Shown one piece after another: positions 1-9,433 of a stretch of 64,000 bases of DNA. The translations under genes and the position numbers were made by a program. The notes beneath the pieces are model-generated. The model worked only from the letters and a program-made list of their open reading frames with translations, did no database searches and was not told the DNA's origin. This stretch comes from Stieleria varia (lineage in GTDB: Bacteria > Planctomycetota > Planctomycetia > Pirellulales > Pirellulaceae): NCBI RefSeq assembly GCF_038443385.1, contig NZ_CP151726.1, forward strand, positions 434,001 to 498,000. Reading direction: 5' to 3'. Each line of letters starts with the position of its first letter. The stretch's first letter is position 1.

Positions 1-185
1 TCGGATTGTGGGGGGCCGTCTTCCTGAAGCGTTGACACGAGGTCCCTGCGGACAGGATTGGCAATATCGACTTGAGATGGGTCAACCTGCAGGGTATCTG
101 ATTGCAGGGTGTCTGACTGTGGGGCTGGGGGCGAAACTGTTGTCGATTTCGAATCGGTTTCAACACTCGATGGAGGGTTCGACAT
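1..185 (-). CDS. hypothetical protein, N-terminal part (cut by window edge)
   Basis: An open frame starts at an ATG read on the minus strand at 185-183 and runs off the left end without a stop, giving 61 codons. It lies 26 bases downstream of the stop of the zinc-ribbon gene and in the same direction, so the two may be cotranscribed. The visible part is Ser/Thr/Pro/Gln-rich and hydrophilic, with an imperfect repeat of five codons (SDTLQ twice). Only the last visible residues look like the start of a folded domain. No Shine-Dalgarno site stands out and I do not recognise the family. Confidence 0.5.
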   Translation of the reverse strand, partial: MSNPPSSVETDSKSTTVSPPAPQSDTLQSDTLQVDPSQVDIANPVRRDLVSTLQEDGPPQS

Positions 186-210
186 GGGTAGCTTCGCGAG
201 GAGTGAAGGG

Positions 211-2706
211 TTACAGGGCCGATTGTGCGGAGATCAATTCAACTCTCTGTTGGCCATTGACATCCACGATGTTGCCCAACGCGATCACTTTGTCGATTGC
301 CGGTAGTGATTTTCCGCCTGGCAACTGGACGTTGATCACCGAGCCGCCGGGCAATGTGATTGTCTGACCGTTGACATTGGAGCCAGGGCGGCCGACCAAC
401 AGCACGCCGGACGTTGGACGTTTGGAGTAATTCATCCAGTCTCCGGCGAGGCTGGCGAAGTCATCCAATTCGGGGATCTGAACTAGATCGCTCAGCAACG
501 TACGGATCCTGTTACTGTTTGTCGCACCGGTGAGTTCGCCCACACGACAGATGCGGACAAACACCTTGGCAATGTCTTTCTTGCTGACATCCGTCGACGT
601 CGAGCGGAGGGCGGCCAATTCGTCGATACTTTGCTCGGCGATATCACAGTATTGAATGATCTCGGGTGACTCGACGACCGGCGATGGAACTGCGGGCGGC
701 GTGACTGCTGGGGGCCGTATTTCTGGGGCCGGATTCGTGGCGATCTCGGGCGCTGCTGGCGGATTCTTTTTGGGATCGCTCGACTCAATCACCGGCTTGG
801 CTGCTTCCACCGTCGCCGATGCGGGCTCGACTGCCGGGTCGAGCGATGGCTGGTCGCTGCTGGCCACCTTGGGCGCTTCGGCCAGATCGGGAGTGCTTTC
901 GACCAGCTCCGGCTCGCTAGTGATCTCCAGACTGGGCGGCGTTTGTACCGAACCAATATCCGGTCGTGGATTGGGCATCGTCAACTCAATCACTTCGGCT
1001 TCCGGCTCCGCGGGCGGTTCGGGTGTGGTGCCGGGGAACACCAACAACATGTTGTCGACGTTCTCTGCAGGTGGCTCTGCGGCCAACCCCTCGTTGTTAT
1101 CCGTCGCGTTCTCGGCGGGTTCATTGGATGCGACGGATTCGGCCGCATCCGGCATGTCAGCCGGGGGAGTGTCTTGGGTGGGTGCGCCGAGCGTGTCGTC
1201 GATGGAACCGTCTACCAGATTCTCCAAGTCGATGGTCATGACATCCGGATCATCGGTGTTCTTAGGATTCAAGTCCGGTTCTGGCATACCGATATCGTCA
1301 GGATCGATCGTGGCATCCGAAGTGGCATCGGACGTACCCGAGGCGACCCCCATTGCGTCTTTTCCGGCAGTGGCAATGTCGCTTTCCGCGGGCACCAGCG
1401 TGCGACCTTGCGAAGGCTTTCTGGTGGACGGGCTGCTCGGTTCGTTAGTGTCGGAGTCGTCGGTCAATCGGGGAGGGATCGCTGCGGCGGTCCGCGAGGG
1501 GCGACTGGACGATGAGTTATAGGTTCCATCGAGCGGCCAGAATCCCACGTTGGGCAGACGGCCCATTGCAAACAGAATGCCGCCAGCCAGCGGTATAGCG
1601 AGCCCTGCTCCCAGCCCATAAGCCAACAATTGGCGCAGTGGCGATTTCTGTTTTCGACTCGATCGGTTTCGCTCGTAGTACGATCGCTGATCGGCGGCGA
1701 CAGGAACCTTTGCCTGGGGAGTGTCGATTGGGAAATCGGCTTGCTCCATCGGTTCTTCGTCAGCGACGGAATCCATTTCCAATGATTCCAGAGGCTCGGA
1801 TTCCAGGCCGGCTACAACATCGTCGGTTGGGCTATCGTCGGCTGAGCTATCGCTTGAGTCATCGATCCCAGTGGCTGCGACTTCGGGGTTGGCGACTTCG
1901 GGGTTGGTTTCGTCCCAGGTATCCATCAACAGCGTTGCGTCTTGGCCGGCGTCGGCGATGGTGGCATCGATGGATGGAGGCTCGTCGCTTTCCACGGCGA
2001 TTGGTTCGTCATCGGCCTCAGCAAAGAAGCTTTGCAGTTCTTCGTTTTCCGAAAGTTCGTCGGGGTCACTCGACCACTCGATCGTCTCCTCCGTCACAGG
2101 ACTCGCGTCATCGACGTCATCCAGAACCGAGAGCGTGTCGGAGTCCGAGCCGGTGTCGAGATCGAGCACGCTGGCGTCAGAAAAATCGGCGTCATCGGTA
2201 TGTGATTCAGCAGCTTGCGGCGAGTCTTGTTCTGCCCAGTCGTTTTCAGATTGCTCATCACCACGCGTCGCGGCAATTCCGGCAACCATGCCAGCAGCTC
2301 CACCGGTGAAAGCAGCCACGGCGGCGTTGGAGAATGCGAACGGATTGTCGGTCGCCGACAGTGGTGGGTCGCTTTGCAGATCTTGTGATGCGGCCTGATC
2401 GCCGCCTGGAAAATGACCCAACGGTGTGCCCGGGCCGGTCACGTCGTCGTCCGAGTCGGTGTCATCAAGCGGCTGGCCGAACGCGGGCATCGCCGATGCT
2501 GAGGCGAGTTGCGCTGCGGGCGCGTCCCACAGCAACGGCTGCCCGTCCGCGCCGACAACCTTCAACACCGGCGGCAAGGATTTCAGCCAGCCGGCGGCGG
2601 ACACGGATTCGCCACACCAAGGACAATCGGCGGACGCATCGGACGGCAGATCGGCCGAAGGCAATCGGACGGACTCGCCACATTCAGGGCACTTCGCAGA
2701 AAGCAT
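211..2706 (-). CDS. zinc-ribbon, acidic low-complexity, single-pass membrane protein
   Basis: 831 residues. The N-terminus carries two CPxC knuckles (Cys6/Cys9 and Cys28/Cys31), a zinc-ribbon pattern common at the start of planctomycete membrane proteins. A long Asp/Glu/Ser-rich stretch follows, then a basic segment and one transmembrane helix near residues 360-380, then a Pro/Ala/Glu-rich linker. The last 140 residues look like a small folded domain. The likely topology is a cytoplasmic acidic N-part and an extracytoplasmic C-part. An exact 15-bp in-frame duplication lies at 1877-1906 (NPEVA repeated). The ATG at 2706 has an AGGTG motif upstream. I do not recognise a function; coding is well supported by the uninterrupted frame and ordered domain plan. 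Confidence 0.85.
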   Translation of the reverse strand: MLSAKCPECGESVRLPSADLPSDASADCPWCGESVSAAGWLKSLPPVLKVVGADGQPLLWDAPAAQLASASAMPAFGQPLDDTDSDDDVTGPGTPLGHFPGGDQAASQDLQSDPPLSATDNPFAFSNAAVAAFTGGAAGMVAGIAATRGDEQSENDWAEQDSPQAAESHTDDADFSDASVLDLDTGSDSDTLSVLDDVDDASPVTEETIEWSSDPDELSENEELQSFFAEADDEPIAVESDEPPSIDATIADAGQDATLLMDTWDETNPEVANPEVAATGIDDSSDSSADDSPTDDVVAGLESEPLESLEMDSVADEEPMEQADFPIDTPQAKVPVAADQRSYYERNRSSRKQKSPLRQLLAYGLGAGLAIPLAGGILFAMGRLPNVGFWPLDGTYNSSSSRPSRTAAAIPPRLTDDSDTNEPSSPSTRKPSQGRTLVPAESDIATAGKDAMGVASGTSDATSDATIDPDDIGMPEPDLNPKNTDDPDVMTIDLENLVDGSIDDTLGAPTQDTPPADMPDAAESVASNEPAENATDNNEGLAAEPPAENVDNMLLVFPGTTPEPPAEPEAEVIELTMPNPRPDIGSVQTPPSLEITSEPELVESTPDLAEAPKVASSDQPSLDPAVEPASATVEAAKPVIESSDPKKNPPAAPEIATNPAPEIRPPAVTPPAVPSPVVESPEIIQYCDIAEQSIDELAALRSTSTDVSKKDIAKVFVRICRVGELTGATNSNRIRTLLSDLVQIPELDDFASLAGDWMNYSKRPTSGVLLVGRPGSNVNGQTITLPGGSVINVQLPGGKSLPAIDKVIALGNIVDVNGQQRVELISAQSAL

Positions 2707-2856
2707 GAATTCACCTGGGAAAAATTATGGAAGTCCCAAAGTTTAACCAGATCGCGACGATTTAGCACGGGAGCGAAAAAGGCGACCCAATCGGGAAAGC
2801 CTCGCAGCGGGCGAATTCGCGGTTTTTTACCACGTCGATCAAGTTTTAGCCTTATT

Positions 2857-4332
2857 TTAACGCCAATCTTGGCACCAATCCTTGGTTTGGACACCGCTGC
2901 GAATCCGCCATTCTCTCAGCTCCGCTAGCAAGCGTTCCTTGTGTTCCGACGCTGCCGGATTGTCCCACAGGTTGGTCAGCTCCTCTGGATCGGCGATCAG
3001 GTCAAAGAGTTGCCCGTCCGGCTCGTCCAAAAAGTGCACCAGTTTGTGCGTCTTGTCCCGTACCATCGTCATGAACTTGCATCCCGTCAGCACCGCATCC
3101 TGGACCTGTTCACAGTACACAAATTCTCGTCCGACAAAGTCGCTGCCGTCCCCATCAAACGCCCCCGCCAGCGAAACGGCTTCCATGTCCTCGGGCACTT
3201 CGATCCCTGCCCACTGCAAGATGGTCGGCCCCAGATCCATTTGTTGAACCAACGCGTCAACATGTCGCCCGCCACGAAAACGATCGGGCGCCCAAACGAT
3301 CATCGGCACGCGAGTGATCTGCTCGTACATCGTCCACTTTTGACTTTGCCCGTGATCACTCAAACAGTCACCGTGGTCGCTGGTGAAGATCACGATGGTG
3401 TTCTCGAGATACCCGTTTCGCTCCAGCGACTGCATGATCTGGCCTACTTTTTCATCGATCATCGTGACGTTGGCCAAATAGTACGCGCGCTGTCGGTGCC
3501 GCTGCTGCTGCGTCGGATGCAGATTCATCAGCACCGAATCGTGGTCGATCTCTGAATTGTGTACACGTAGCTCTTTCAGTGCTGGCGGCAACGACTCAAG
3601 TTCACTGTCGGTCACCGGCAACAGCGGCAAGTCCTTGTCGAGATACGGCTGCGCATAGCGAGGAATCGGATCGTACGGAGGATGCGGTCCGGGAAATCCG
3701 ATCTGCAAGAACAGGCGGTCTTTCTTGGGTGTCGAGTCCAGCCACCAACATGCCATGTCGCCGACAAAGACATCCGGATGTGTGTCTTCCGGCAGCAGCC
3801 AATCGAACGCACCCAATGCGTTCTGATAATCGTCCCGTAACCGATACAGTTCGCGTTGTTGCTTGACCAGTCCACGGAAACGCAACGCCTTGTCCCACTC
3901 GTCAAAGAAGTACCGGCCCTCCAGGAAACGGTCTTTGTTCTCGACCACAAAGCGTTCATGAAATCCCAGTTCGGTCAAATAGGGCCAAGTATGCATCTTG
4001 CCGATGTTGGTGCAGTAGTAGCCCGCTGCATTGAGCCGCTCGATCCAACTGTGACGCCAGCGATCCGCATTCTTGAGGATCCCCGTGGTGTGCGGATGGT
4101 AGCCCTTGAACAGACTCGCCCGCGCCGCGGCACACGAAGCCGCAGTGACATGGCATTGATCAAACGAGACGCCCTCGCGAACCAAGCGGTCCAGATGAGG
4201 AGTGTCCATGTGCGGGTAACCCAACGCCGCGATCGTGTCGTAACGCTGCTGGTCCGTGATGATGAAAACGATATTGGGGGGATTCATGGGCGGGCTAAGA
4301 TTCAATGTCGGGGCGGCTTTCTTGGGGATCAT
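2857..4332 (-). CDS. sulfatase (alkaline phosphatase superfamily)
   Basis: 491 residues, normal for a type I sulfatase. The N-terminus has the metal-binding TDQQR strand. The modification motif is Cys67-Ala-Ala-Ala-Arg71, a relaxed C-x-A-x-R form rather than the usual CxPxR or SxPxR. A second metal-site motif, TSDHGD, lies about two thirds along. Such enzymes hydrolyse sulfate esters, in planctomycetes usually of algal polysaccharides, after Cys is converted to formylglycine. No signal peptide is visible, so the site of action is unclear. Met16 (4287) is an alternative start that would begin right at the sulfatase fold. The substrate cannot be told from sequence. Confidence 0.9.
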   Translation of the reverse strand: MIPKKAAPTLNLSPPMNPPNIVFIITDQQRYDTIAALGYPHMDTPHLDRLVREGVSFDQCHVTAASCAAARASLFKGYHPHTTGILKNADRWRHSWIERLNAAGYYCTNIGKMHTWPYLTELGFHERFVVENKDRFLEGRYFFDEWDKALRFRGLVKQQRELYRLRDDYQNALGAFDWLLPEDTHPDVFVGDMACWWLDSTPKKDRLFLQIGFPGPHPPYDPIPRYAQPYLDKDLPLLPVTDSELESLPPALKELRVHNSEIDHDSVLMNLHPTQQQRHRQRAYYLANVTMIDEKVGQIMQSLERNGYLENTIVIFTSDHGDCLSDHGQSQKWTMYEQITRVPMIVWAPDRFRGGRHVDALVQQMDLGPTILQWAGIEVPEDMEAVSLAGAFDGDGSDFVGREFVYCEQVQDAVLTGCKFMTMVRDKTHKLVHFLDEPDGQLFDLIADPEELTNLWDNPAASEHKERLLAELREWRIRSGVQTKDWCQDWR

Positions 4333-4598
4333 TCACAAACACTCGAATCGCCCTAACCCGGATTACTCATCAGCCGGCACGCATGAGCAGTCCAGTGCCT
4401 AAAACCCGTGGCCTGACGGCCAGCGGCTCAGGGCGTATGACACCAAAAAGCGTTTGATAGCACAACCATGCTAAGCGGGACGACCTCGTGTTTCACAATG
4501 TGTCTTGCAACGTCGGGTCGGCCGACAGTATAGAAGGCGAGACACCGGACGACTTGCGTATTACTAATGACGGCATTTGCGAGAAGGAATTCGCGCCC

Positions 4599-5654
4599 AT
4601 GATTCAGCTTCAGGAACTTGCATGGCTCGTGGGAGGGCAGTTGTTGGGCGACGGTGAAGTCCAATGTGTCGGAGCGAATCCTCCGGACATTGCCGGAGAA
4701 AACGAGATCACGATGATCGACGATGTCTCCAAATCGGGCATGCTCCAGAGCACCAAGGCGATCGCGGTGGTCACGCCGGCAGTTCTGTCGGACTGCGAGT
4801 TGATTCAAGTCGTGGTTCCGGACGTTCATCAAGCTTTCACGACGATCGTTTCGCAATATCGGCCCCCTGTTCGACGTGGCTTGCCCGGCGTCGGAGTCGA
4901 TTCATCGGCCCGAATCGCACCCACGGCTCGAATTCATCCCACGGCGACCGTTTGCGCGGGCGCAAAGATCGGGCAACGCACCATCATCATGCCCGGCGTT
5001 GTGATCTTGCCCCATTGCAGCATCGGCGACGACTGTACGATCCACGCATCGGTGACGCTCTACGAATACACAGAAATCGGTGATCGCGTGACCGTTCACG
5101 CAGGCACCGTTCTGGGTGCCAATGGTTTTGGTTATCGACAAATCAACGGTCGCCATGTTTCGACCGCCCAACTGGGCTTTGTCAGAATCGGAAGTGATGT
5201 CGAGATCGGCGCCGCCGTGACGATCGACCGAGGGACATACGGTGCGACGAGCATCGGCGAAGGAACCAAGATCGACAATCAAGTCATGATCGCCCACAAC
5301 TGTCAGATCGGCCGCCACAACCTGTTGTGCAGCCAAGTGGGAATCGCAGGCAGTTGCCGAACCGGCGACTACGTCATCCTTGCCGGCCAAGTCGGCTTGA
5401 AGGACCACATCACTTTGGGCGACCACACCATCGTCGGTGCCCAAGCCGGTGTGATGGACGACTGTAAGGGCAACGAAGTCTACTTGGGGTCACCCGCGAC
5501 ATCGCAACGCGAACAGATGCAGATCATGGCGGTGCAACGCCGCTTGCCCGAGATGCGTCGAGAAATCAAAGCCCTACGTCGCGAACTGGAAATGCTGACG
5601 CGACAGCCGAAGGCAACGATCGACATCAACTCCAAGAATCGCAAGGCGGCATGA
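4599..5654 (+). CDS. lpxD: UDP-3-O-acylglucosamine N-acyltransferase LpxD
   Basis: 351 residues, close to the usual 340. LpxD adds the N-linked hydroxyacyl chain to UDP-3-O-acyl-glucosamine in lipid A synthesis. An N-terminal LpxD domain (about 1-100) is followed by left-handed beta-helix hexapeptide repeats (about 100-320). The catalytic His is seen in MIAHNC (His233) and the conserved GFGY lies near 177. The C-terminal helix is charged. The ATG at 4599 is chosen because an AAGGA motif lies 10 bases upstream and the LpxD fold begins at once; the GTG at 4488 would add 37 unrelated residues. The stop overlaps the next start (ATGA), so it is coupled to lpxI. Confidence 0.93.
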   Translation: MIQLQELAWLVGGQLLGDGEVQCVGANPPDIAGENEITMIDDVSKSGMLQSTKAIAVVTPAVLSDCELIQVVVPDVHQAFTTIVSQYRPPVRRGLPGVGVDSSARIAPTARIHPTATVCAGAKIGQRTIIMPGVVILPHCSIGDDCTIHASVTLYEYTEIGDRVTVHAGTVLGANGFGYRQINGRHVSTAQLGFVRIGSDVEIGAAVTIDRGTYGATSIGEGTKIDNQVMIAHNCQIGRHNLLCSQVGIAGSCRTGDYVILAGQVGLKDHITLGDHTIVGAQAGVMDDCKGNEVYLGSPATSQREQMQIMAVQRRLPEMRREIKALRRELEMLTRQPKATIDINSKNRKAA

Positions 5655-6625
5655 ACACTGGTGGCATCAAAACCGGCGGCATCAAAACTGGCGGCGGTTA
5701 TCGGAGCTCGCTGTGGTCTCAGTGGTTCGCCCCGCAGTCATCCCAGCCCGACGCATTGCCCCCCATCGGTTTGATCGCCGGTTGGGGCAGTTTTCCCGTC
5801 GAGGTCGCGTGCGAAATCATCCAAAGCGGTCGCGGCGTCGTCTGCATCGCGATCCGGGACCACGCCAGCAAGGATCTGGAATCAATTTGCGACCATGTCA
5901 AATGGTCAGGCGTCGGCAAGATCGGTGCTCACCTGCACTACTTTCGCCGACGCGGGGTCGAGCAAGTCACGATGGCGGGCAAGCTGTTCAAAGCCGACCT
6001 GCTGTTCTCCGGATCCGTCTGGTTGAAACACTGCCCCGATTGGCAAGCCATCCGGACCTTTGCACCCTGCTTGCTCGGTCGCAATCGCGATGCGCGTGAC
6101 GACAGTCTGCTGCTCGCGGTCACCCAAACCTATCTGCGCAGCGGCATGGAAATATGCCCTGCCACCGATTTCGCTCCGGAGCTACTCGTGAAACCAGGTT
6201 CCATCGCTGGTCGCCAGCCCAACGCCAAGCAACAACGTGACATCGAATTTGGTTGGCAAATCGCCAAGCAAATGGGTGGCATGGATATCGGTCAAAGCGT
6301 CACCGTCAAGGACGGTGCGGTGCTGGCGGTGGAAGCCGTCGAGGGGACCGACGAGTGCATCCGTCGGACCGGACAACTGTGCCGCAAAGGTGGATGGACG
6401 CTCGTGAAAGTGAGCAAGCCGAATCAAGACATGCGATTCGATGTTCCCACCATCGGTCCTCAAACGATCCAAAATGTGTGCGACGCCGGAGGATCGGTCA
6501 TCGCAATCGAAGCCGACAAGACGATCCTCGTGGAGCGAGAAGAAACTCTACGCCTGGCCGCAGCAGCGGGCATCAGCATCGTCGCACTCTCGGCGGAAAG
6601 CCTGTCAGACAAGTTGGCTGCATAG
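5651..6625 (+). CDS. lpxI: UDP-2,3-diacylglucosamine pyrophosphatase LpxI (DUF1009)
   Basis: 324 residues. LpxI cleaves UDP-2,3-diacylglucosamine to lipid X and UMP, the same step as LpxH by an unrelated fold. The IGLIAGWGSFP start of the fold, AGKLFK near residue 108, and a C-terminal region with VEREETLRLA match the family. About 35 residues precede the fold; they include an imperfect 15-bp in-frame duplication at 5660-5689 (GGIKT repeated). The start overlaps the lpxD stop by four bases. With lpxD it indicates that this organism makes lipid A and has a Gram-negative-type outer membrane. Confidence 0.9.
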   Translation: MNTGGIKTGGIKTGGGYRSSLWSQWFAPQSSQPDALPPIGLIAGWGSFPVEVACEIIQSGRGVVCIAIRDHASKDLESICDHVKWSGVGKIGAHLHYFRRRGVEQVTMAGKLFKADLLFSGSVWLKHCPDWQAIRTFAPCLLGRNRDARDDSLLLAVTQTYLRSGMEICPATDFAPELLVKPGSIAGRQPNAKQQRDIEFGWQIAKQMGGMDIGQSVTVKDGAVLAVEAVEGTDECIRRTGQLCRKGGWTLVKVSKPNQDMRFDVPTIGPQTIQNVCDAGGSVIAIEADKTILVEREETLRLAAAAGISIVALSAESLSDKLAA

Positions 6626-6682
6626 CACGAGATCTGACTCATTCGGTTGGGTTGAGCCATTCAATCTCAGGGTGACCCACAA

Positions 6683-6751
6683 CAGACACCTCCACCAAGG
6701 AACTTGGGGGAGGTCGAGCAGAGCCGTCCAGGTGAATGCGAGGGAGGGGGC
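6683..6751 (+). repeat. dispersed repeat R1, copy a (partial)
   Basis: A 69-bp copy with the palindrome CCT(C/A)CCCCAAG-loop-CTTGGGGGAGG followed by the shared tail through GCGAGGGAGGGGGC. The arm carries one change and the loop is GAA. It lies 58 bases 3' of lpxI and lacks the second half seen in the copies at 26743 and 63345. Confidence 0.75.
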
Positions 6752-6813
6752 CTGTCTGCGCAAGTCAATGATTGGGAATGGTAAAACGCTTGGCGGGGCA
6801 CGCTATCGACTTG

Positions 6814-6845
6814 GAAAGTCGAGCGACGATTGTCGTTCGACTTTC
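6814..6845. repeat. stem-loop with 14-nt arms
   Basis: GAAAGTCGAGCGAC and its near-perfect complement (13 of 14) are separated by a four-base loop. No T-run follows, so it is not a standard terminator. It lies in the 387-bp gap between lpxI and the LTxxQ gene, along with R1 copy a, a short R5 repeat and the terminator at 6945. Confidence 0.6.
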
Positions 6846-6873
6846 AAAGTCGAAAACGAACACTAGACTCGGG

Positions 6874-6896
6874 AACCGGACGCTATCGCGTGGCGG
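6874..6896 (+). repeat. short repeat R5, copy a
   Basis: The 22 bases from ACCGGACGCTATCG onward (6875-6896) are identical to 58687-58708 upstream of the PfkB kinase gene. Both lie in intergenic DNA. Confidence 0.55.
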
Positions 6897-6944
6897 GTCA
6901 TAAATTATCCACGGCTAACGCCGTCGGCTCACCTGTCTGGGCGC

Positions 6945-6979
6945 AAAAAAACACGCCGCGATTCAACTCGCGGCGTGTC
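6945..6979 (-). terminator. rho-independent terminator of the LTxxQ gene
   Basis: Read on the minus strand, ACACGCCGCG and CGCGGCGTGT form a 10-bp GC-rich stem with an 8-base loop, followed directly by a run of seven T. It ends 34 bases after the stop of the minus-strand gene at 7013. Confidence 0.85.
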
Positions 6980-7012
6980 AGTGGGTCTCAATGAATTCAA
7001 TCGCTGCACAGA

Positions 7013-7540
7013 TCACTCTGCTGCGGCGGCTTCTTTCTTCTTCTTGCCTTTGCCTTTGGCAGCGGCGGCACCACGTTGCATCGTCTTGGGCAACTTGGCC
7101 TTTTGCTCGTCGGTCAGCATCGCAAGGACAGAAGCTTGAAACTTCATTCTCGCTTCATTCAACTTGCCCATCGCTTCGGATTGCTCAGCGGTCAAGCCTG
7201 CTTTCTCATGCGCGGCTTTCATCACTTCCTTGCCCTTGATTTGTCCGGCTTCACGGATTTCCTTTTGTGCCGCAGCAAGTTTCTTGCTCAACTCGGGCGT
7301 CAGCTTGGCGGCTGCAGTGAGTTCTTTCATTTCAGGAGCAAGCTTCTTGCCCATCTCTTTGATCTTCTCTGTTTGCTCGTCGGTCAAACCGACCACTTCG
7401 AGCTTCTTGATCAGTGCAGCGGCAACGTTGCCACCACCCTGTCCTTTGCCCTTGCCCTTTTTCTCGGCGTCGTCCGCGGCGAAAGCCGGAACGACCATCA
7501 GGGCAGTCAGCAAAACCAACGCAACGGATTTCAACTTCAT
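7013..7540 (-). CDS. secreted Spy/CpxP-like LTxxQ-motif protein
   Basis: 175 residues: a clear signal peptide (MKLKSVALV to about Ala23), then a Lys/Ala/Glu-rich helical body and a Lys-rich tail. Two LTxxQ motifs are present, LTDEQ near residue 50 and LTAEQ near 115, with a related LTDEQ near 142. LTxxQ proteins of the Spy/CpxP type are periplasmic chaperone-like or stress proteins; that role here is inference. The ATG at 7540 follows a GAGAA motif; an upstream TTG at 7552 is less likely. A strong terminator follows at 6945-6979, so the gene is probably transcribed alone. Confidence 0.8.
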   Translation of the reverse strand: MKLKSVALVLLTALMVVPAFAADDAEKKGKGKGQGGGNVAAALIKKLEVVGLTDEQTEKIKEMGKKLAPEMKELTAAAKLTPELSKKLAAAQKEIREAGQIKGKEVMKAAHEKAGLTAEQSEAMGKLNEARMKFQASVLAMLTDEQKAKLPKTMQRGAAAAKGKGKKKKEAAAAE

Positions 7541-7794
7541 CGCTGTTCTCAACGCATGGAGGGGTGAATGGGGAATGACGGGGAGAGGTTCCCGCGGGGC
7601 CGCTCATTTTACCTTCCGCCGAGTGTGCAAGGCATCAACCAAAACGCAAAAATTCCAGATATGCTCCCAGTCCGGACCAGCCAAAAAACCAGACAATGTT
7701 GAAGGCGACGACGAAAGCCCCTAAAGTCAGCAATTGGCTCTGAGCCCCCCGCCATTTCCTTTCCCTATTTCACTGCTCTGATAGCACTGCGCGT

Positions 7795-8877
7795 ATGAAC
7801 ACTCGACCTTCTCGCCGCCGGTTCCTTGCCGCCTCCACCGCTGCAGTCTTGGCCCCCGCCATCCTGACGTCCAAACGCACTGCAGCCCAAGAGGTGATCG
7901 GATCAGGAGACCATGTCTACCACTGCAATCACACGTTCACACAACTGCCGGAGAAATACCGCTGGCAGACCACGCACAACGTTGCCGTGGACCCAGACAA
8001 CAACCTGTACGTCATCCACGAAGGCTTTGCGACGCAGCCCAACCACCCGTCCATTTTTGTGTTCGACCCCGAAGGCCGATTCGTGCGTGCCTTTGGTGAG
8101 CAATTCCAGGGCGGCGGCCACGGGCTGGACATCCGCGTGGAGGAGGGAACGCCGTTCTTGTACGTCACCGGTTATCAACAACTCAAAACCATTTGCAAAC
8201 TCACCCTCAGCGGTGAGTTGGTCTGGCAACAGTACGCGCCGATGAATAGCCAACGGTACGCGGAGGGCGAAGCCAGTGATCCCCAGCAGAAATGGGGGAG
8301 GGATCGGTTCATGCCCACCAACTTTGCCTTTCTACCCGACGGAGACTTTCTCGTCGCCGACGGCTATGGCGCCTACGTGATCCATCGTTACGACATCGAT
8401 GGAAATTGGAAAAGCCACTTCGGCGGCTCGGGCAAAGGCGAAGGCACGTTCAACTTGCCGCACGGCATCTGGATCGACGACCGACCCAACGGTGAAACCG
8501 AAATCGTCGTCGCCGACCGCGCCAACAACACCCTGCAAATGTTTGACTTGGACGGCAACTATCGAAAGACCGTGCAAGGTTTCGGATTGCCCGCCAATAT
8601 CGACACCCACGGTGACCTGATGTTGGTCCCCGAATTGGTTGCACGTGTTTCTCTGCTGGACCGAAATCACAACACGGTGGCGACGCTTGGCGACGACCGA
8701 GAACGCATTCTGGCGGACAAAGCCGAATCCAAGGGTTTCAAGATCCGGACCGATGAGTCACTCTGGCAACAAGGAAAGTTCGTGCACCCACACGACGCGT
8801 GTTTTGATAACGACTGCAATATCTATGTCGCCGAATGGGTCGCCACCGGTCGCGTCACCAAACTCACTCGGGCGTGA
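7795..8877 (+). CDS. Tat-exported NHL-repeat beta-propeller protein
   Basis: 360 residues. The N-terminus has a twin-arginine signal (SRRRFL at 6-11, then a hydrophobic Ala-rich stretch), so export in folded form is expected. The rest is a series of NHL-type blades with repeated patterns such as VAVDPDNNLYV, NLPHGIWIDD and VHPHDACFDNDCNIYVAEW. It resembles peptidyl-alpha-hydroxyglycine-lyase-like or 6-bladed NHL proteins common in planctomycetes. No catalytic role can be assigned. Its last 14 bases overlap the end of the convergent DUF3365 gene. Confidence 0.85.
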   Translation: MNTRPSRRRFLAASTAAVLAPAILTSKRTAAQEVIGSGDHVYHCNHTFTQLPEKYRWQTTHNVAVDPDNNLYVIHEGFATQPNHPSIFVFDPEGRFVRAFGEQFQGGGHGLDIRVEEGTPFLYVTGYQQLKTICKLTLSGELVWQQYAPMNSQRYAEGEASDPQQKWGRDRFMPTNFAFLPDGDFLVADGYGAYVIHRYDIDGNWKSHFGGSGKGEGTFNLPHGIWIDDRPNGETEIVVADRANNTLQMFDLDGNYRKTVQGFGLPANIDTHGDLMLVPELVARVSLLDRNHNTVATLGDDRERILADKAESKGFKIRTDESLWQQGKFVHPHDACFDNDCNIYVAEWVATGRVTKLTRA

Positions 8878-9433
8878 ACCCAGCGTCGGTTCGATCCTGA
8901 CGCGGATTCAACGGCATCGTGATGATGAGGCCCGCCGTGCGGTCTTCATTGCTGTTGCGACGCTTGACATGGCACTTCAGACATTGCGAACCAAGTCGTA
9001 TCGGGCCGGCGTAGGAATATTGGTCCCCATCGATGCGCTCGGCATAAGGTTTCCCAGCGGCAAGTGACTGCACAGCTGACTTTTCAAACTCCGTTTTTGC
9101 AACATGGTCGATATTGACCACGTCCGTATTGACGACCAACCACTTCATCCGCACGTCATAGCCCTCTGCCATCTCGTGAAAGACGTCTTCGAGGGAAGCA
9201 GACGGAATTGCGTGGGCGTTCTCTTCGTCAAAAAAATCACGATGCATGATCTGGAGCGTCCCACGCACCAGCTCGTGCAACATCTTGGCACGCATTCGAG
9301 CTTCGGATGCGTCTGGCAGCCCATTCGTCTGATTGGAACTCGGTGCATTGGTCGACGGATCGTCTTGTGCACCAGCGATCGCAAGCGCAACGACGGTCAG
9401 GAAAAAGAGGCCGAGTAGGAGTCGTGGTTTCAT
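8864..9433 (-). CDS. periplasmic DUF3365 (Tll0287-like) haem protein
   Basis: 189 residues with a signal peptide (1-22) and a single c-type haem motif, Cys151-Leu-Lys-Cys154-His155, near the C-terminus. The surrounding pattern (GPIRLGSQCLKCH, then LIITMPL) fits the DUF3365/Tll0287-like haem sensor fold. Likely a periplasmic one-haem redox or sensor protein. Its ATG overlaps the stop of the upstream PQQ-propeller gene (ATGA), so the two are translationally coupled. Confidence 0.85.
   Translation of the reverse strand: MKPRLLLGLFFLTVVALAIAGAQDDPSTNAPSSNQTNGLPDASEARMRAKMLHELVRGTLQIMHRDFFDEENAHAIPSASLEDVFHEMAEGYDVRMKWLVVNTDVVNIDHVAKTEFEKSAVQSLAAGKPYAERIDGDQYSYAGPIRLGSQCLKCHVKRRNSNEDRTAGLIITMPLNPRQDRTDAGFTPE

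Noticed and set aside
656-1522. 288-codon open frame opposite the zinc-ribbon gene
   Set aside because: Low-complexity Gly/Ser product mirroring the acidic, Ser-rich gene on the other strand; the minus-strand protein has recognisable domains.
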